Below are positions 1 through 5,210 of a DNA stretch of 5,210 nucleotides, piece after piece. Origin of the DNA: Candidatus Hodarchaeota archaeon (lineage in GTDB: Archaea; Asgardarchaeota; Heimdallarchaeia; Hodarchaeales; YT1-039); the NCBI GenBank assembly GCA_016840025.1, contig JAEOTF010000108.1, positions 1 to 5,210 of the forward strand. The letters run 5' to 3'. The position numbers and the translations under genes were made by a program. A model generated the notes under the pieces. The model was not told where the DNA came from. It worked only from the letters and a program-made list of their open reading frames with translations, and searched no databases. Every line of letters begins with the position of its first letter. Within the stretch, counting starts at the first letter, position 1.

Positions 1-1
1 A

Positions 2-181
2 GCTATCGGTGAACTTTGGCAAGCCTTTTTTCTTGTTGCCCAGAGTCCACGATTAGAAATGAAGCTAGATGCTTGGGTTGTCGGTAGCTTTTGGCGGTGG
101 TTTGGTTTTGATGATTTAGATGAAGATTGGTTATTCGAACAGGAAAAAAAAGTTAGGGAATTACTGCCACACCGAAAGTAA
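2..181 (+). CDS. C-terminal fragment of an unrecognised Trp-rich protein (5' end outside window)
   Basis: An open frame enters from the left edge (first full codon at position 2) and reads 59 codons to a TAA at 179-181. The other two + frames are less plausible: the frame from position 1, for example, hits TGA at codon 4. The visible tail begins AIGELWQAFFLVAQSPRLE. It is rich in aromatic residues, with five tryptophans in 59 residues, including FWRWFGF followed by an acidic DDLDEDW patch, and it ends in a charged EKKVRELLPHRK tail. GC is about 42 percent, slightly above the neighbours. It has no signal or membrane character in the visible part. I do not recognise a family, so no function is given. 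It ends 8 bp before the stop of the convergent epimerase gene, so the two are separate transcription units. Confidence 0.6.
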   Translation, partial: AIGELWQAFFLVAQSPRLEMKLDAWVVGSFWRWFGFDDLDEDWLFEQEKKVRELLPHRK

Positions 182-189
182 GAAGAAGA

Positions 190-1116
190 TTAGCTCTTTG
201 ATATAAACCAATCCCAAGTCTTACTTATTCCAGAAATTAAGTCGGTTCTTGGTTTCCATTCTATTTTCTCATATGCTCTCGTAGAATCTAATGAGATATG
301 ATTCACATCTCCAGGCCGTGGCTCACAAAACTTCTTTCGTGATTTCAACTTAGTAACAGTTTCAATTATCTCAACTAACTCTAGTAAACTTGTTTTTTTC
401 CCACTTCCTGCGTTAAAAGTATCTATCTTGTTAGAATTCATCGTTTTAAAACAGATTTCTGCAATATCTTTAACATACACATAATCTCGAGTATCATGAC
501 CATCTCCAAAGATTTCGAGAGGTTGATTGTCCTTAATTCTACCTAAAAAGATTGAAATGACTCCAGCTTCACCGAGAGGATCTTGACGTGGTCCATAAAT
601 ATTTGCAGGTCGAATGATTGAGTATGAAAGACCATAAACTTGATGAAACCAACGAAGATATTTTTCACCCACTAGCTTACTGATGCCATAAGGTGAAATT
701 GGTTCTTCTAAAGTGTTTTCTAAAGCTGGAATAATTGCAGGTTCACCATAAATTGCTCCACCCGTGGATATATAGATGAATCGTTTAATGGGGGTATTAC
801 ATATTGCTTCCAGAAGATTTATTGTACCTTCGATGTTAACTGACGCATCAAATTGAGGCTCTCGAACCGATCGACTAACAGAGATTTGAGCTGCAAGGTG
901 AAACACAACATCGATATTTTTTACAACTTTTCTCACAACGTCGGCGTCTCTAATGTCTCCTTTAACAATATTAATTTTATCCTTGAGATGATCGATATTT
1001 TTTCTTTTACCAGTACTAAAATCATCTAAACATATCACAGAATGGGATTCTCTTAATAATCGCTCGATTAAATGACTACCCACAAAGCCTGCGCCGCCTG
1101 TTACTAAGCATTCCAT
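190..1116 (-). CDS. NAD-dependent sugar-nucleotide epimerase/dehydratase, GalE-like extended SDR
   Basis: This is a 308-residue extended short-chain dehydrogenase/reductase, the usual length for UDP-hexose 4-epimerases and related enzymes. The N-terminal Rossmann motif is TGGAGFVGSH (residues 6-15, G7xxG10xxG13). It is followed by the acidic pair D31-D32 in LDDFSTGKRKN, which fits NAD(H) preference. FHLAAQ lies at 72-77 and the catalytic S117 in YISTGG. The YxxxK pair is Y143/K147 in SPYGISK. RPANIYGPRQDP (169-180) and GDGHDTRDYVYVKD (about 205-218) mark the sugar-nucleotide side. The family oxidises and re-reduces, or dehydrates, a nucleotide sugar in the cytoplasm to feed glycan synthesis. 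UDP-glucose/galactose or UDP-GlcNAc epimerisation is the likeliest activity, but the substrate cannot be read from the sequence. The ATG start at 1114-1116 is supported by a GGAG (- strand, 1125-1128) with an 8 nt spacer. No glycosyltransferase is adjacent, so the context does not narrow the pathway. Confidence 0.93.
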   Translation of the reverse strand: MECLVTGGAGFVGSHLIERLLRESHSVICLDDFSTGKRKNIDHLKDKINIVKGDIRDADVVRKVVKNIDVVFHLAAQISVSRSVREPQFDASVNIEGTINLLEAICNTPIKRFIYISTGGAIYGEPAIIPALENTLEEPISPYGISKLVGEKYLRWFHQVYGLSYSIIRPANIYGPRQDPLGEAGVISIFLGRIKDNQPLEIFGDGHDTRDYVYVKDIAEICFKTMNSNKIDTFNAGSGKKTSLLELVEIIETVTKLKSRKKFCEPRPGDVNHISLDSTRAYEKIEWKPRTDLISGISKTWDWFISKS

Positions 1117-1328
1117 CGTTAATTCTCCGTCTCGTTGTCAAACTCGATATATCTAATCTCTTACAAATTTCTAAGAACCAGTCATAAGGTTTAATTCTCG
1201 TGATAATTTAAATCTAATGCATATAAAAAAGAGATTGTTCACTATAAGTTCATTAATTCATTGATTGATAGAAATACTGATAGCTTCTAAGATATTTAGT
1301 AAATATTACTTCAATTGGAGGAAAAAAT
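1117..1328. promoter_or_regulatory. Divergent intergenic region between epimerase and FAH operon
   Basis: These 212 bp separate two divergent starts and must hold both promoters. For the + operon, a TATA-like run (ATATAAAAAA, 1221-1230) would place transcription start near 1250 and give a leader of roughly 75-80 nt. A second AT-rich candidate at 1291-1307 (GATATTTAGTAAATATT) would start too close to the ribosome binding site. On the - strand, AT-rich stretches around 1146-1152 and 1161-1170 are candidates for the epimerase promoter. The second of these fits better because its start would leave the GGAG site in the mRNA. I see no clear operator palindrome or riboswitch. Promoter assignments are inference from spacing only. 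Confidence 0.4.
1317..1321 (+). promoter_or_regulatory. Shine-Dalgarno GGAGG of the FAH-family gene
   Basis: A perfect GGAGG sits 7 nt before the ATG at 1329. It fixes that start and shows that this organism uses canonical Shine-Dalgarno initiation on leadered transcripts. Confidence 0.85.
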
Positions 1329-2123
1329 ATGAGAATTGGTGTTAACAAAGGCGCAGTAGTGATTTGGGAAAATGACCTTATTAGAAGGTATCCTACAATG
1401 GGAAGTGTTTACTCATTAATCCATGATAGAACTTGTATAGACAAAATGGAGTATTCTTTGCTTCAGAACACTCCATCTCTCGAGTTACCGATCCAGTCGT
1501 CTAAGATAATTTGCTTAGCAAAAAACTATCCTGCTCATGCAAAAGAAATGGGTGTTGAACCTGAGAACCTTCCTGCTAACCCTGACCTCTTCTTAAAACC
1601 TAAATCTGCATTAATTGGGCCTGGTGAGAACATAATTTTTCCTTCTCAAGTTCAACAAGTTGATCATGAAGTAGAACTAGCCATAATTATTGGAAAAGAA
1701 GGAAAAAACATTTCTTTAGAGGATAGCAATGAGTATATTTTTGGTTACACAATATTACTCGACATGACTGCTAGAGATATCCAAACTTTAGCTAAGAAGA
1801 AAGGTAGACCATGGTTTTCTTCGAAAGGATTTGATACCTTCTCCCCTATTGGTCCATTTATAGTAACTTCTGACGAAATTGATGATCCTCATGTTTTAAA
1901 CATAGAGCTAAAACTGAATGGACAGGTTAAACAAAAAGGGAACACAAGAGACATGATCTTCACTACAGATAGAATCATAAATTATTGTAGTTCAATCGTT
2001 ACGTTAGAACCTGGAGATATAATCGCTACTGGTACCCCTGCAGGTGTCGGTCCCGTGAGTAGAGGAGATAGAATTAGTGCCACTATTGAACGGATAGGAA
2101 CACTAGAAGTAGGAGTAATCTAA
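1329..2123 (+). CDS. Fumarylacetoacetate hydrolase (FAH) family protein
   Basis: This 264-residue protein has the standard layout of the FAH superfamily, which includes acylpyruvate hydrolases, oxaloacetate decarboxylases of the FAHD1 type, and HpcE-like isomerase/decarboxylases. A short N-terminal domain leads into KIICLAKNYPAHAKEMG (59-75), the family's conserved N-Y-xx-H-A segment. PDLFLKPKSALIGPG (85-99) follows, then the metal ligands E114 and E116 in DHEVELA and D145 in LLDMTARD. K166-G-F-D and GPFIV follow, and the C-terminal TGTPAGVG is at 234-241. All expected divalent-metal ligands are present, so the enzyme should be active. It probably cleaves or decarboxylates a small 2,4-diketo or 2-keto acid in the cytoplasm. 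Exact substrate is not determinable, since annotation inside this family is notoriously unreliable. The start has a strong GGAGG. The last codons carry the ribosome binding site of the next gene, so the two form an operon. Ten of eleven arginines use AGA/AGG. Confidence 0.95.
   Translation: MRIGVNKGAVVIWENDLIRRYPTMGSVYSLIHDRTCIDKMEYSLLQNTPSLELPIQSSKIICLAKNYPAHAKEMGVEPENLPANPDLFLKPKSALIGPGENIIFPSQVQQVDHEVELAIIIGKEGKNISLEDSNEYIFGYTILLDMTARDIQTLAKKKGRPWFSSKGFDTFSPIGPFIVTSDEIDDPHVLNIELKLNGQVKQKGNTRDMIFTTDRIINYCSSIVTLEPGDIIATGTPAGVGPVSRGDRISATIERIGTLEVGVI
2111..2115 (+). promoter_or_regulatory. AGGAG ribosome binding site inside the FAH gene end, setting the downstream GTG start
   Basis: AGGAG lies within the last codons of the FAH-family gene, 8 nt before a GTG at 2124 that directly follows the TAA stop. 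This spacing selects GTG 2124 over the in-frame ATG at 2139 and implies coupled translation of the two genes. Confidence 0.7.
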
Positions 2124-2432
2124 GTGACTAGTCTAGATATGTTAATGTCAATAGTAAAAACTAAATGTACTCCTAGAGTAGCAATACAAATCACTCCACA
2201 AAATATCCTATTATTAGTTACTGAGGAGAATTTTTGGAATTGCGTACACGTATTTAATAAAAATAAAGTTAAGTTGAGATTTCTAGAAAGGAGAGAACTT
2301 GGTTTGGATGTTCATTTATCTCTTGTCATACATCAAAACTTGCTAAAGATTACCTTCAGAATCGTTAACCCTCCCCCAAATTTTACTGAGGATTTAACAG
2401 AGTTTTTTCCCTCTGCAGCAGTTTTCTTCTAA
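2124..2432 (+). CDS. Small protein of unknown function, coupled to the FAH-family gene
   Basis: This is a 102-residue protein starting at a GTG that immediately follows the upstream stop, preceded by a well-placed AGGAG. The arrangement strongly suggests a real, translationally coupled gene rather than a chance frame. I do not recognise a family. The sequence alternates basic and hydrophobic stretches: VAIQITPQNILLLVTEENFW near 19-38, KVKLRFLERREL about 48-59, then HLSLVIHQNLLKITFRIV. It ends with a proline-rich PPPNF turn and a short acidic/aromatic tail (TEDLTEFFPSAAVFF). The pattern of short alternating strands suggests a compact, mostly beta fold. It has no signal peptide, clear membrane span, or Cys/His metal cluster (two Cys only). 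A role linked to the FAH-family enzyme is inference from operon structure alone. It ends 26 bp before the convergent receiver gene. Confidence 0.72.
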   Translation: MTSLDMLMSIVKTKCTPRVAIQITPQNILLLVTEENFWNCVHVFNKNKVKLRFLERRELGLDVHLSLVIHQNLLKITFRIVNPPPNFTEDLTEFFPSAAVFF

Positions 2433-2458
2433 TCTAAACCAATAGTGGTGACATTAAT

Positions 2459-2845
2459 TCATGCTTTAGCTTTCTCAAGGTGAGTCCTAATCATAGATAA
2501 TAAGTCATCAGCACTAAAAGGTTTATTGATATATGCATCAGCACCAGCTTCTTCCCCGGCTATTCTATCCTTTTTGCCCACTTTGGCCGTAAATAATAAA
2601 ACAGGAATGTTTTTCAGATCATTTTGTGCTTTGATCCATTTACAGACTTCTAGACCATTAACCTTTGGCATAAGGACGTCCAATAAAATCAAATCTGGTT
2701 TTTCTCCATTGCTTTCAAGAAGCTGAATCGCTTCTTCTCCATTCCTTGCTGAGCAAACATTGTATCCTTCGTATTCTAAAACCATTCTGGCAAGTTCAAC
2801 AGTATCTTCTTCATCATCAACAACTAAAACTGTTATATTTTCCAT
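2459..2845 (-). CDS. Stand-alone CheY-like response regulator receiver protein
   Basis: This 128-residue protein is a single REC domain and nothing else. All phosphotransfer residues are present: the acidic pair D10-D11 in VVDDEED, the phospho-acceptor D56 in LILLDVLMP, the switch threonine T86 in LLFTAK, and K108 in INKPF. Family knowledge says such proteins take a phosphoryl group from a histidine kinase. Lacking an output domain, they act by protein contact or in phosphorelays. No kinase, chemotaxis or regulator gene lies within the window, so the partner is unknown. A GGTGGT (- strand, 2852-2857) lies 6 nt before the ATG (2843-2845) and serves as a plausible ribosome binding site. The preceding 45 bp separate it from an AT-rich repeat element that may overlap its promoter. 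The gene appears monocistronic. Confidence 0.94.
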   Translation of the reverse strand: MENITVLVVDDEEDTVELARMVLEYEGYNVCSARNGEEAIQLLESNGEKPDLILLDVLMPKVNGLEVCKWIKAQNDLKNIPVLLFTAKVGKKDRIAGEEAGADAYINKPFSADDLLSMIRTHLEKAKA

Positions 2846-2890
2846 TCTCTTACCACCAGAGGAACTGTTAAACCTGAATCATTTCCTATT

Positions 2891-2935
2891 ATGATTTTTT
2901 TTCAGATAATAAAAATATTTTTTTAGATGTATTCG
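2891..2935 (+). repeat. AT-rich element, copy A (upstream of receiver gene)
   Basis: This copy consists of ATGA, a run of 8 T, CAGATAAT, then A5-TA-T7 and AGATGTATTCG. The same blocks in the same order and orientation recur at 4326-4387. The closest match is 2908-2935 against 4362-4387, identical except for one A and one T of homopolymer length. The length changes would break any reading frame, so the element is not coding. Read on the - strand, it sits about where a promoter for the receiver gene at 2845 would be. Read on the + strand, its T runs could act as an archaeal-style terminator. Which, if either, applies is unknown. Confidence 0.6.
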
Positions 2936-2981
2936 CTATATTAGTCAAAATACTTCTTTATCAAATTATTTTACCTCAGGG

Positions 2982-2989
2982 TTTATAAT
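2982..2989 (+). promoter_or_regulatory. TATA-like box ahead of the degenerate ORF/permease remnant
   Basis: TTTATAAT is centred about 26 nt before position 3011, so a transcript would begin just upstream of an ATG at 3012 and a GTG at 3017. This matches archaeal promoter spacing for a leaderless or short-leader gene and suggests that a gene once began here. The ATG 3012 frame closes after 14 codons. The GTG 3017 frame runs to 3325, but its sequence looks composite. Confidence 0.35.
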
Positions 2990-3119
2990 TGTACTCATAT
3001 TGCAAGACAACATGAGGTGTTTAAGCCAAATATTGAGGCTGAAAATTCCTTGAGTAATAAGAATTTTTGTTTAGTGGAAATACGTGTTCCAGCAGTTAAA
3101 AAGCCCCAGAAAAATCTAA

Positions 3120-3325
3120 GCTTTATTGATTGCGACATTTCTAGGGTTTCCTTTACCAGGACCTCGATATGCTATTTATCCCCTAGCATCAGAACTCTTC
3201 GAAAGTGGAGCTTCTATTGGAGTAATTGCTGCAATAATATCAGGCCAACAGGAATTATGATGATAATATTCATGATTGATTACCTACTTCTTGGACTAAT
3301 TCTAGCATTCTTCCTCCTAAAATAA
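3120..3325 (+). pseudogene. Remnant of an ArsP/YraQ-type (DUF318) permease
   Basis: The frame 3120-3260 is open for 46 codons between a TAA (3117-3119) and a TGA (3258-3260). It has no credible start. It encodes ALLIATFLGFPLPGPRYAIY followed by PLASELFESGASIGVIAAII. The GPRYAIYPLA block followed by a GAS-IGV membrane segment matches, from memory of the family, the second conserved half of DUF318 permeases. Those are inner-membrane exporters of small metabolites or organo-arsenicals. A different frame then continues 3258-3325 with a hydrophobic stretch (MIDYLLLGLILAFFLLK) that could be another membrane segment of the same ancestor. A complete permease is about 300 residues, so only a fragment remains, with at least one frameshift. 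The GTG frame 3017-3325 spans the same DNA but reads the conserved part out of frame. Its first 30-35 residues are unrecognised, and it is probably not a functional gene. The 108 bp after 3325, up to the next promoter, show nothing I can name. Confidence 0.5.
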
Positions 3326-3433
3326 AAAGAGAAATGAAAATAAGACAAAAAAATCTCCTTATACCTGACAAACACATACCAAGATAGGATTCAATACTTA
3401 TTTGATGTTGTATCTAAAGTCTCTAAAACGCCC

Positions 3434-3441
3434 TTTTATAA
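3434..3441 (+). promoter_or_regulatory. TATA-like box of the first TauE/SafE gene
   Basis: TTTTATAA lies about 40 nt before the GTG at 3478, so transcription would begin near 3464 with a leader of about 10-15 nt. No good Shine-Dalgarno is present. An in-frame TGA at 3469-3471 rules out a longer protein. Short-leader initiation at GTG 3478 is therefore the simplest reading. Confidence 0.45.
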
Positions 3442-3477
3442 CTTAAAACAATCAAATAATAACCACTGTGAAAGACT

Positions 3478-4281
3478 GTGTTTGATAACCTCCTAATTAT
3501 CATCTTACTTATCGGACTCATTGGTTTATTCGCTGCATTAGCAGGGACTGTGGGTATCGGAGGGGGAGGGTTCTTTACACCGATTCTCATGATTATTGGT
3601 GGATTATCGTTATTTGCTGCTGTACCTATTGCGAGTATAACTATTGTTGGTGTTAGTCTTGCGTCAACCTTGGTCAACATGCGAAAGAGGACTATCAACT
3701 ATAAATTAGGCCTGATTTTAGAACCTGTTACAATTGTTGGGACAATAATTGGTGTTCAGATTAGTCTAATCGTATCAGAAGAGATTCTCATGCCTGTCTT
3801 CTCGATACTCATGATTTCCCTTACTACTAGGATGTATCTGCAAGCAAGGAAAATTGGGAGACATTTTGTAGATGAAGAATCTGATCCATTAAGCTTTACT
3901 TCAGAACTCTCTTCTTATCGAATTGTAATCGCAATGATAGGATCCATAACCGCAGGAATATTCTCAGCTCTCGTTGGAATAGGAGGGGGATTAATCAAAG
4001 TACCTATGCTTAATGTTTTAGGGTTATCACCCACAGTTGCTAGTGGGACTGGTAGTTTTATGGTACTCTTTACCTCTATCGCCACAGTAGTACAATTTCT
4101 ATTTTATCAACGTTTAGATTTAGCTGTAGGGATTGTGTTCTTCATTGTTGGTTTTTTTTGTTCTTTACTCGGAACGAGCATCTCCAGATATAATACACGG
4201 CCAGAGGCCATTCAATATTTCCTCGCATTAGCAATTGGGTGCGCTACAATCTTAATCCTCATACAATGGTTATTTCTATGA
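3478..4281 (+). CDS. TauE/SafE-family membrane transporter (sulfite/sulfonate exporter-like)
   Basis: This 267-residue, very hydrophobic protein has the two-fold repeat typical of the TauE/SafE (DUF81) family. The first half carries GIGGGG at 26-31 after the first membrane helix, and the second half carries GIGGG at 167-171 in the same position relative to its helix. About eight membrane segments can be seen, roughly at 4-22, 33-63 (probably two), 78-98, 103-121, 149-167, 192-209, 215-235 and 247-266. A single hydrophilic loop (122-147, RKIGRHFVDEESDP) joins the halves. Length is normal for the family. Family members are proposed to export sulfite, sulfonates, sulfoacetate or other small organic anions across the cytoplasmic membrane. 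No sulfur-metabolism gene is present to fix the substrate. The start is GTG at 3478, the first possible start after an in-frame stop. A second family member converges on it from the right, and a decayed permease lies just upstream. Confidence 0.92.
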   Translation: MFDNLLIIILLIGLIGLFAALAGTVGIGGGGFFTPILMIIGGLSLFAAVPIASITIVGVSLASTLVNMRKRTINYKLGLILEPVTIVGTIIGVQISLIVSEEILMPVFSILMISLTTRMYLQARKIGRHFVDEESDPLSFTSELSSYRIVIAMIGSITAGIFSALVGIGGGLIKVPMLNVLGLSPTVASGTGSFMVLFTSIATVVQFLFYQRLDLAVGIVFFIVGFFCSLLGTSISRYNTRPEAIQYFLALAIGCATILILIQWLFL

Positions 4282-4325
4282 GAGGAAGCAATTCAATCTT
4301 TGAAATTTTTACTACCTCCTCATAC

Positions 4326-4387
4326 ATGATTTTTTCAATAATCAAATTTATTTATAATTACAATAAAATATTTTTTAGATGTATTCG
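4326..4387 (+). repeat. AT-rich element, copy B (between the convergent TauE genes)
   Basis: This is the second copy of the element at 2891-2935, in the same orientation. ATGA-T6-CAATAAT (4326-4342) is followed by about 22 bp not present in copy A (4343-4364, with TTTATTTATAATTA), and then A4-TA-T6-AGATGTATTCG to 4387. Downstream sequence stays AT-rich in both copies but aligns only weakly. It begins 45 bp after the stop of the first TauE gene. Confidence 0.6.
4330..4376 (+). terminator. T-run terminator region after the first TauE gene
   Basis: Two six-T runs (4330-4335 and 4371-4376) follow the TauE stop codon at 4281 in non-coding DNA with no strong hairpin. Oligo-T runs are sufficient for termination in archaea, so this is the likely 3' end of that transcript. 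The runs are part of repeat copy B. For the opposing gene ending at 4447 the - strand offers only weak T runs. Confidence 0.35.
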
Positions 4388-4446
4388 AGATATATATTGT
4401 TGTTCTTTCTTAGTTAAAATTAATTCTGAAATTTGAGGAGCTGAAA

Positions 4447-5210
4447 TTATCCGAGGAAACTAAAAACTCCTTGGATCAAAGCTACTACTTGATCTCGTCC
4501 AATTGCTATTGAAATTAATGCAATAATCATTGTAAATCCGAAGATTTGTTGTAAAAGTTTAGTATTGATCATTTTAATGATAATAGGACCGATTTGGGCT
4601 CCTATTACGATTCCAACGATTAAAAAGATGGCTAAATCTGGATGAATTTGCCCTAACGTGATTTTCACTGCAGCTCCAGCGATGCTCGTGGCAATCATAA
4701 TGAACATTGATGTAGCAACTGCTTTATGCATACTGAGTTTTCCCACATGAACTAAGATCGGAACCATCACAACCCCGCCTCCAATCCCTAATAATCCAGA
4801 AGCAAACCCTGCGATCAATCCAAATAACGTACTCCAAAGTTCTCTTCGTTCAAATCCATACCATACAATTTCATCATGCTCAATATCTTCATTTTTTACA
4901 AGCGTTTTATTTCTTTGTTTAGGAAAAAATATCATTTTTATAGCAACTGGTGCTAAACATGACGCAAAAAGGATTCGGAAAATCTGGGGTGCTTCAGAAG
5001 CCAATATTGAACTAGTTGTACTACCTAGAAATGCTCCTATCACTGTTGTTATGGCAATAAGAGTTCCAGTTCGGTATTCAATAGTATCAGGTTGGCGAGC
5101 ATAGGCAATTGTGGATGAAGTTGCAGTAAAAATGATCATAAATAGAACCGTTCCAATTGCAAAGGTTTCGTCAATTCCAATTAATATTAATAGGGGAGTT
5201 GTGATAAAAC
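4447..5210 (-). CDS. Second TauE/SafE-family membrane transporter, N-terminus outside window
   Basis: The frame ends at a TAA (- strand, 4447-4449) and stays open to the right edge. An internal ATG at 5137-5139 looks like a start but is not. Twenty-three further in-frame residues upstream (FITTPLLILIGIDETFAIGT then VLF) are classic TauE/SafE sequence, the helix following the first glycine motif. The true start therefore lies beyond 5210, and about 253 residues are visible. The second-half motif GIGGG (in GLLGIGGGVVMVPILV) is intact. It is followed by a helix with KAVATSMFIMIATS and a further helix pair. A charged central loop (PKQRNKTLVKNEDIEHDE) joins the halves. The expected role is export of sulfite, a sulfonate or another small organic anion. 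It is clearly divergent from the neighbouring TauE gene in loop and helix sequence, so this is not a recent tandem duplication. The genes converge with 165 bp between them, so they are not in one operon. Confidence 0.92.
   Translation of the reverse strand, partial: FITTPLLILIGIDETFAIGTVLFMIIFTATSSTIAYARQPDTIEYRTGTLIAITTVIGAFLGSTTSSILASEAPQIFRILFASCLAPVAIKMIFFPKQRNKTLVKNEDIEHDEIVWYGFERRELWSTLFGLIAGFASGLLGIGGGVVMVPILVHVGKLSMHKAVATSMFIMIATSIAGAAVKITLGQIHPDLAIFLIVGIVIGAQIGPIIIKMINTKLLQQIFGFTMIIALISIAIGRDQVVALIQGVFSFLG

Noticed and set aside
1250..1275. Short tandem-like ATTCATTAATTCATTGATTGA stretch before the FAH operon
   Set aside because: The units are irregular and only 4-6 bp. They are consistent with AT-rich low complexity, with no palindrome or regular spacing.
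2526..2726. 66-codon + strand open frame inside the receiver gene
   Set aside because: It lies antisense to a fully conserved CheY-like domain, has low-complexity content and no ribosome binding site. It is a shadow frame.
2973..3018. Inverted repeat ACCTCA...TGAGGT around the TATA-like box
   Set aside because: It has only 6 bp arms and a 34 bp loop, which is expected by chance in a region of this size. It is not enough for an operator or hairpin call.
3017..3325. 102-codon GTG ORF as an intact functional gene
   Set aside because: It has a plausible TATA box and start, but its middle is the wrong frame of the permease-like stretch and reads as Ser/Arg/Trp/Cys-rich nonsense (SFYWSNCCNN). I treat it as a remnant, with some doubt about its first 30-35 residues.
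3423..3698. 91-codon - strand open frame over the start of the first TauE gene
   Set aside because: Its proline/asparagine-rich translation is the antisense of the glycine-rich TauE N-terminus, and it has no supporting start signal.
4278..4436. Small + strand ORF from the ATG overlapping the TauE stop (also reachable from a further-upstream start at 4239)
   Set aside because: The translation is dominated by Ile/Phe/Tyr/Asn/Lys as expected for AT-rich non-coding DNA. It runs through repeat copy B, whose other copy has frame-breaking length changes, so coding is not conserved.
1..5210. CRISPR arrays, tRNA/rRNA genes, insertion sequences or integrase genes
   Set aside because: I scanned both strands and saw no regularly spaced repeats, no tRNA-like cloverleaf or conserved T-loop sequence, and no transposase motif.

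Overview
This is a 5.2 kb AT-rich window with four complete protein-coding genes of recognisable family, one complete small gene of unknown function, two genes cut by the window edges, and a decayed gene remnant. Signals suggest an archaeon, but not conclusively. There are TATA-like boxes (for example TTTTATAA at 3434-3441) placed about 25-30 nt before short-leader starts, no convincing -35/-10 pairs, frequent GTG starts, strong GGAGG-type ribosome binding sites inside operons, and AGA/AGG for 10 of 11 arginines in the FAH-family gene. A low-GC bacterium cannot be excluded, and I do not name a lineage.

Left part (1-2432): the C-terminal end of an unrecognised tryptophan-rich protein (+) converges, 8 bp apart, on a GalE-like NAD-dependent sugar epimerase/dehydratase (-). 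A 212 bp divergent intergenic region separates the epimerase from a two-gene + operon. That operon holds a fumarylacetoacetate hydrolase (FAH) family enzyme and, directly after its stop codon, a 102-residue unknown protein that is probably translationally coupled to it.

Middle (2459-3477): a stand-alone CheY-like receiver protein lies on the - strand with no kinase or output gene in view. It is followed by 632 bp without an intact gene. This stretch holds an AT-rich repeat element, a TATA-like box with a short disrupted ORF behind it, and a frameshifted remnant resembling the C-terminal half of an ArsP/YraQ-type (DUF318) permease.

Right part (3478-5210): two different TauE/SafE-family membrane transporters face each other. 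The first (3478-4281, +) is complete. The second (4447 to beyond 5210, -) runs off the window. The region between them contains a second copy of the AT-rich element found upstream of the permease remnant. The two copies, in the same orientation, therefore bracket the permease remnant and the first TauE gene.

Nothing here forms an obvious new multi-gene system. The points most worth following up are the paired AT-rich element around a transporter locus, the coupled FAH/unknown gene pair, and the decayed permease beside two anion-exporter paralogues.
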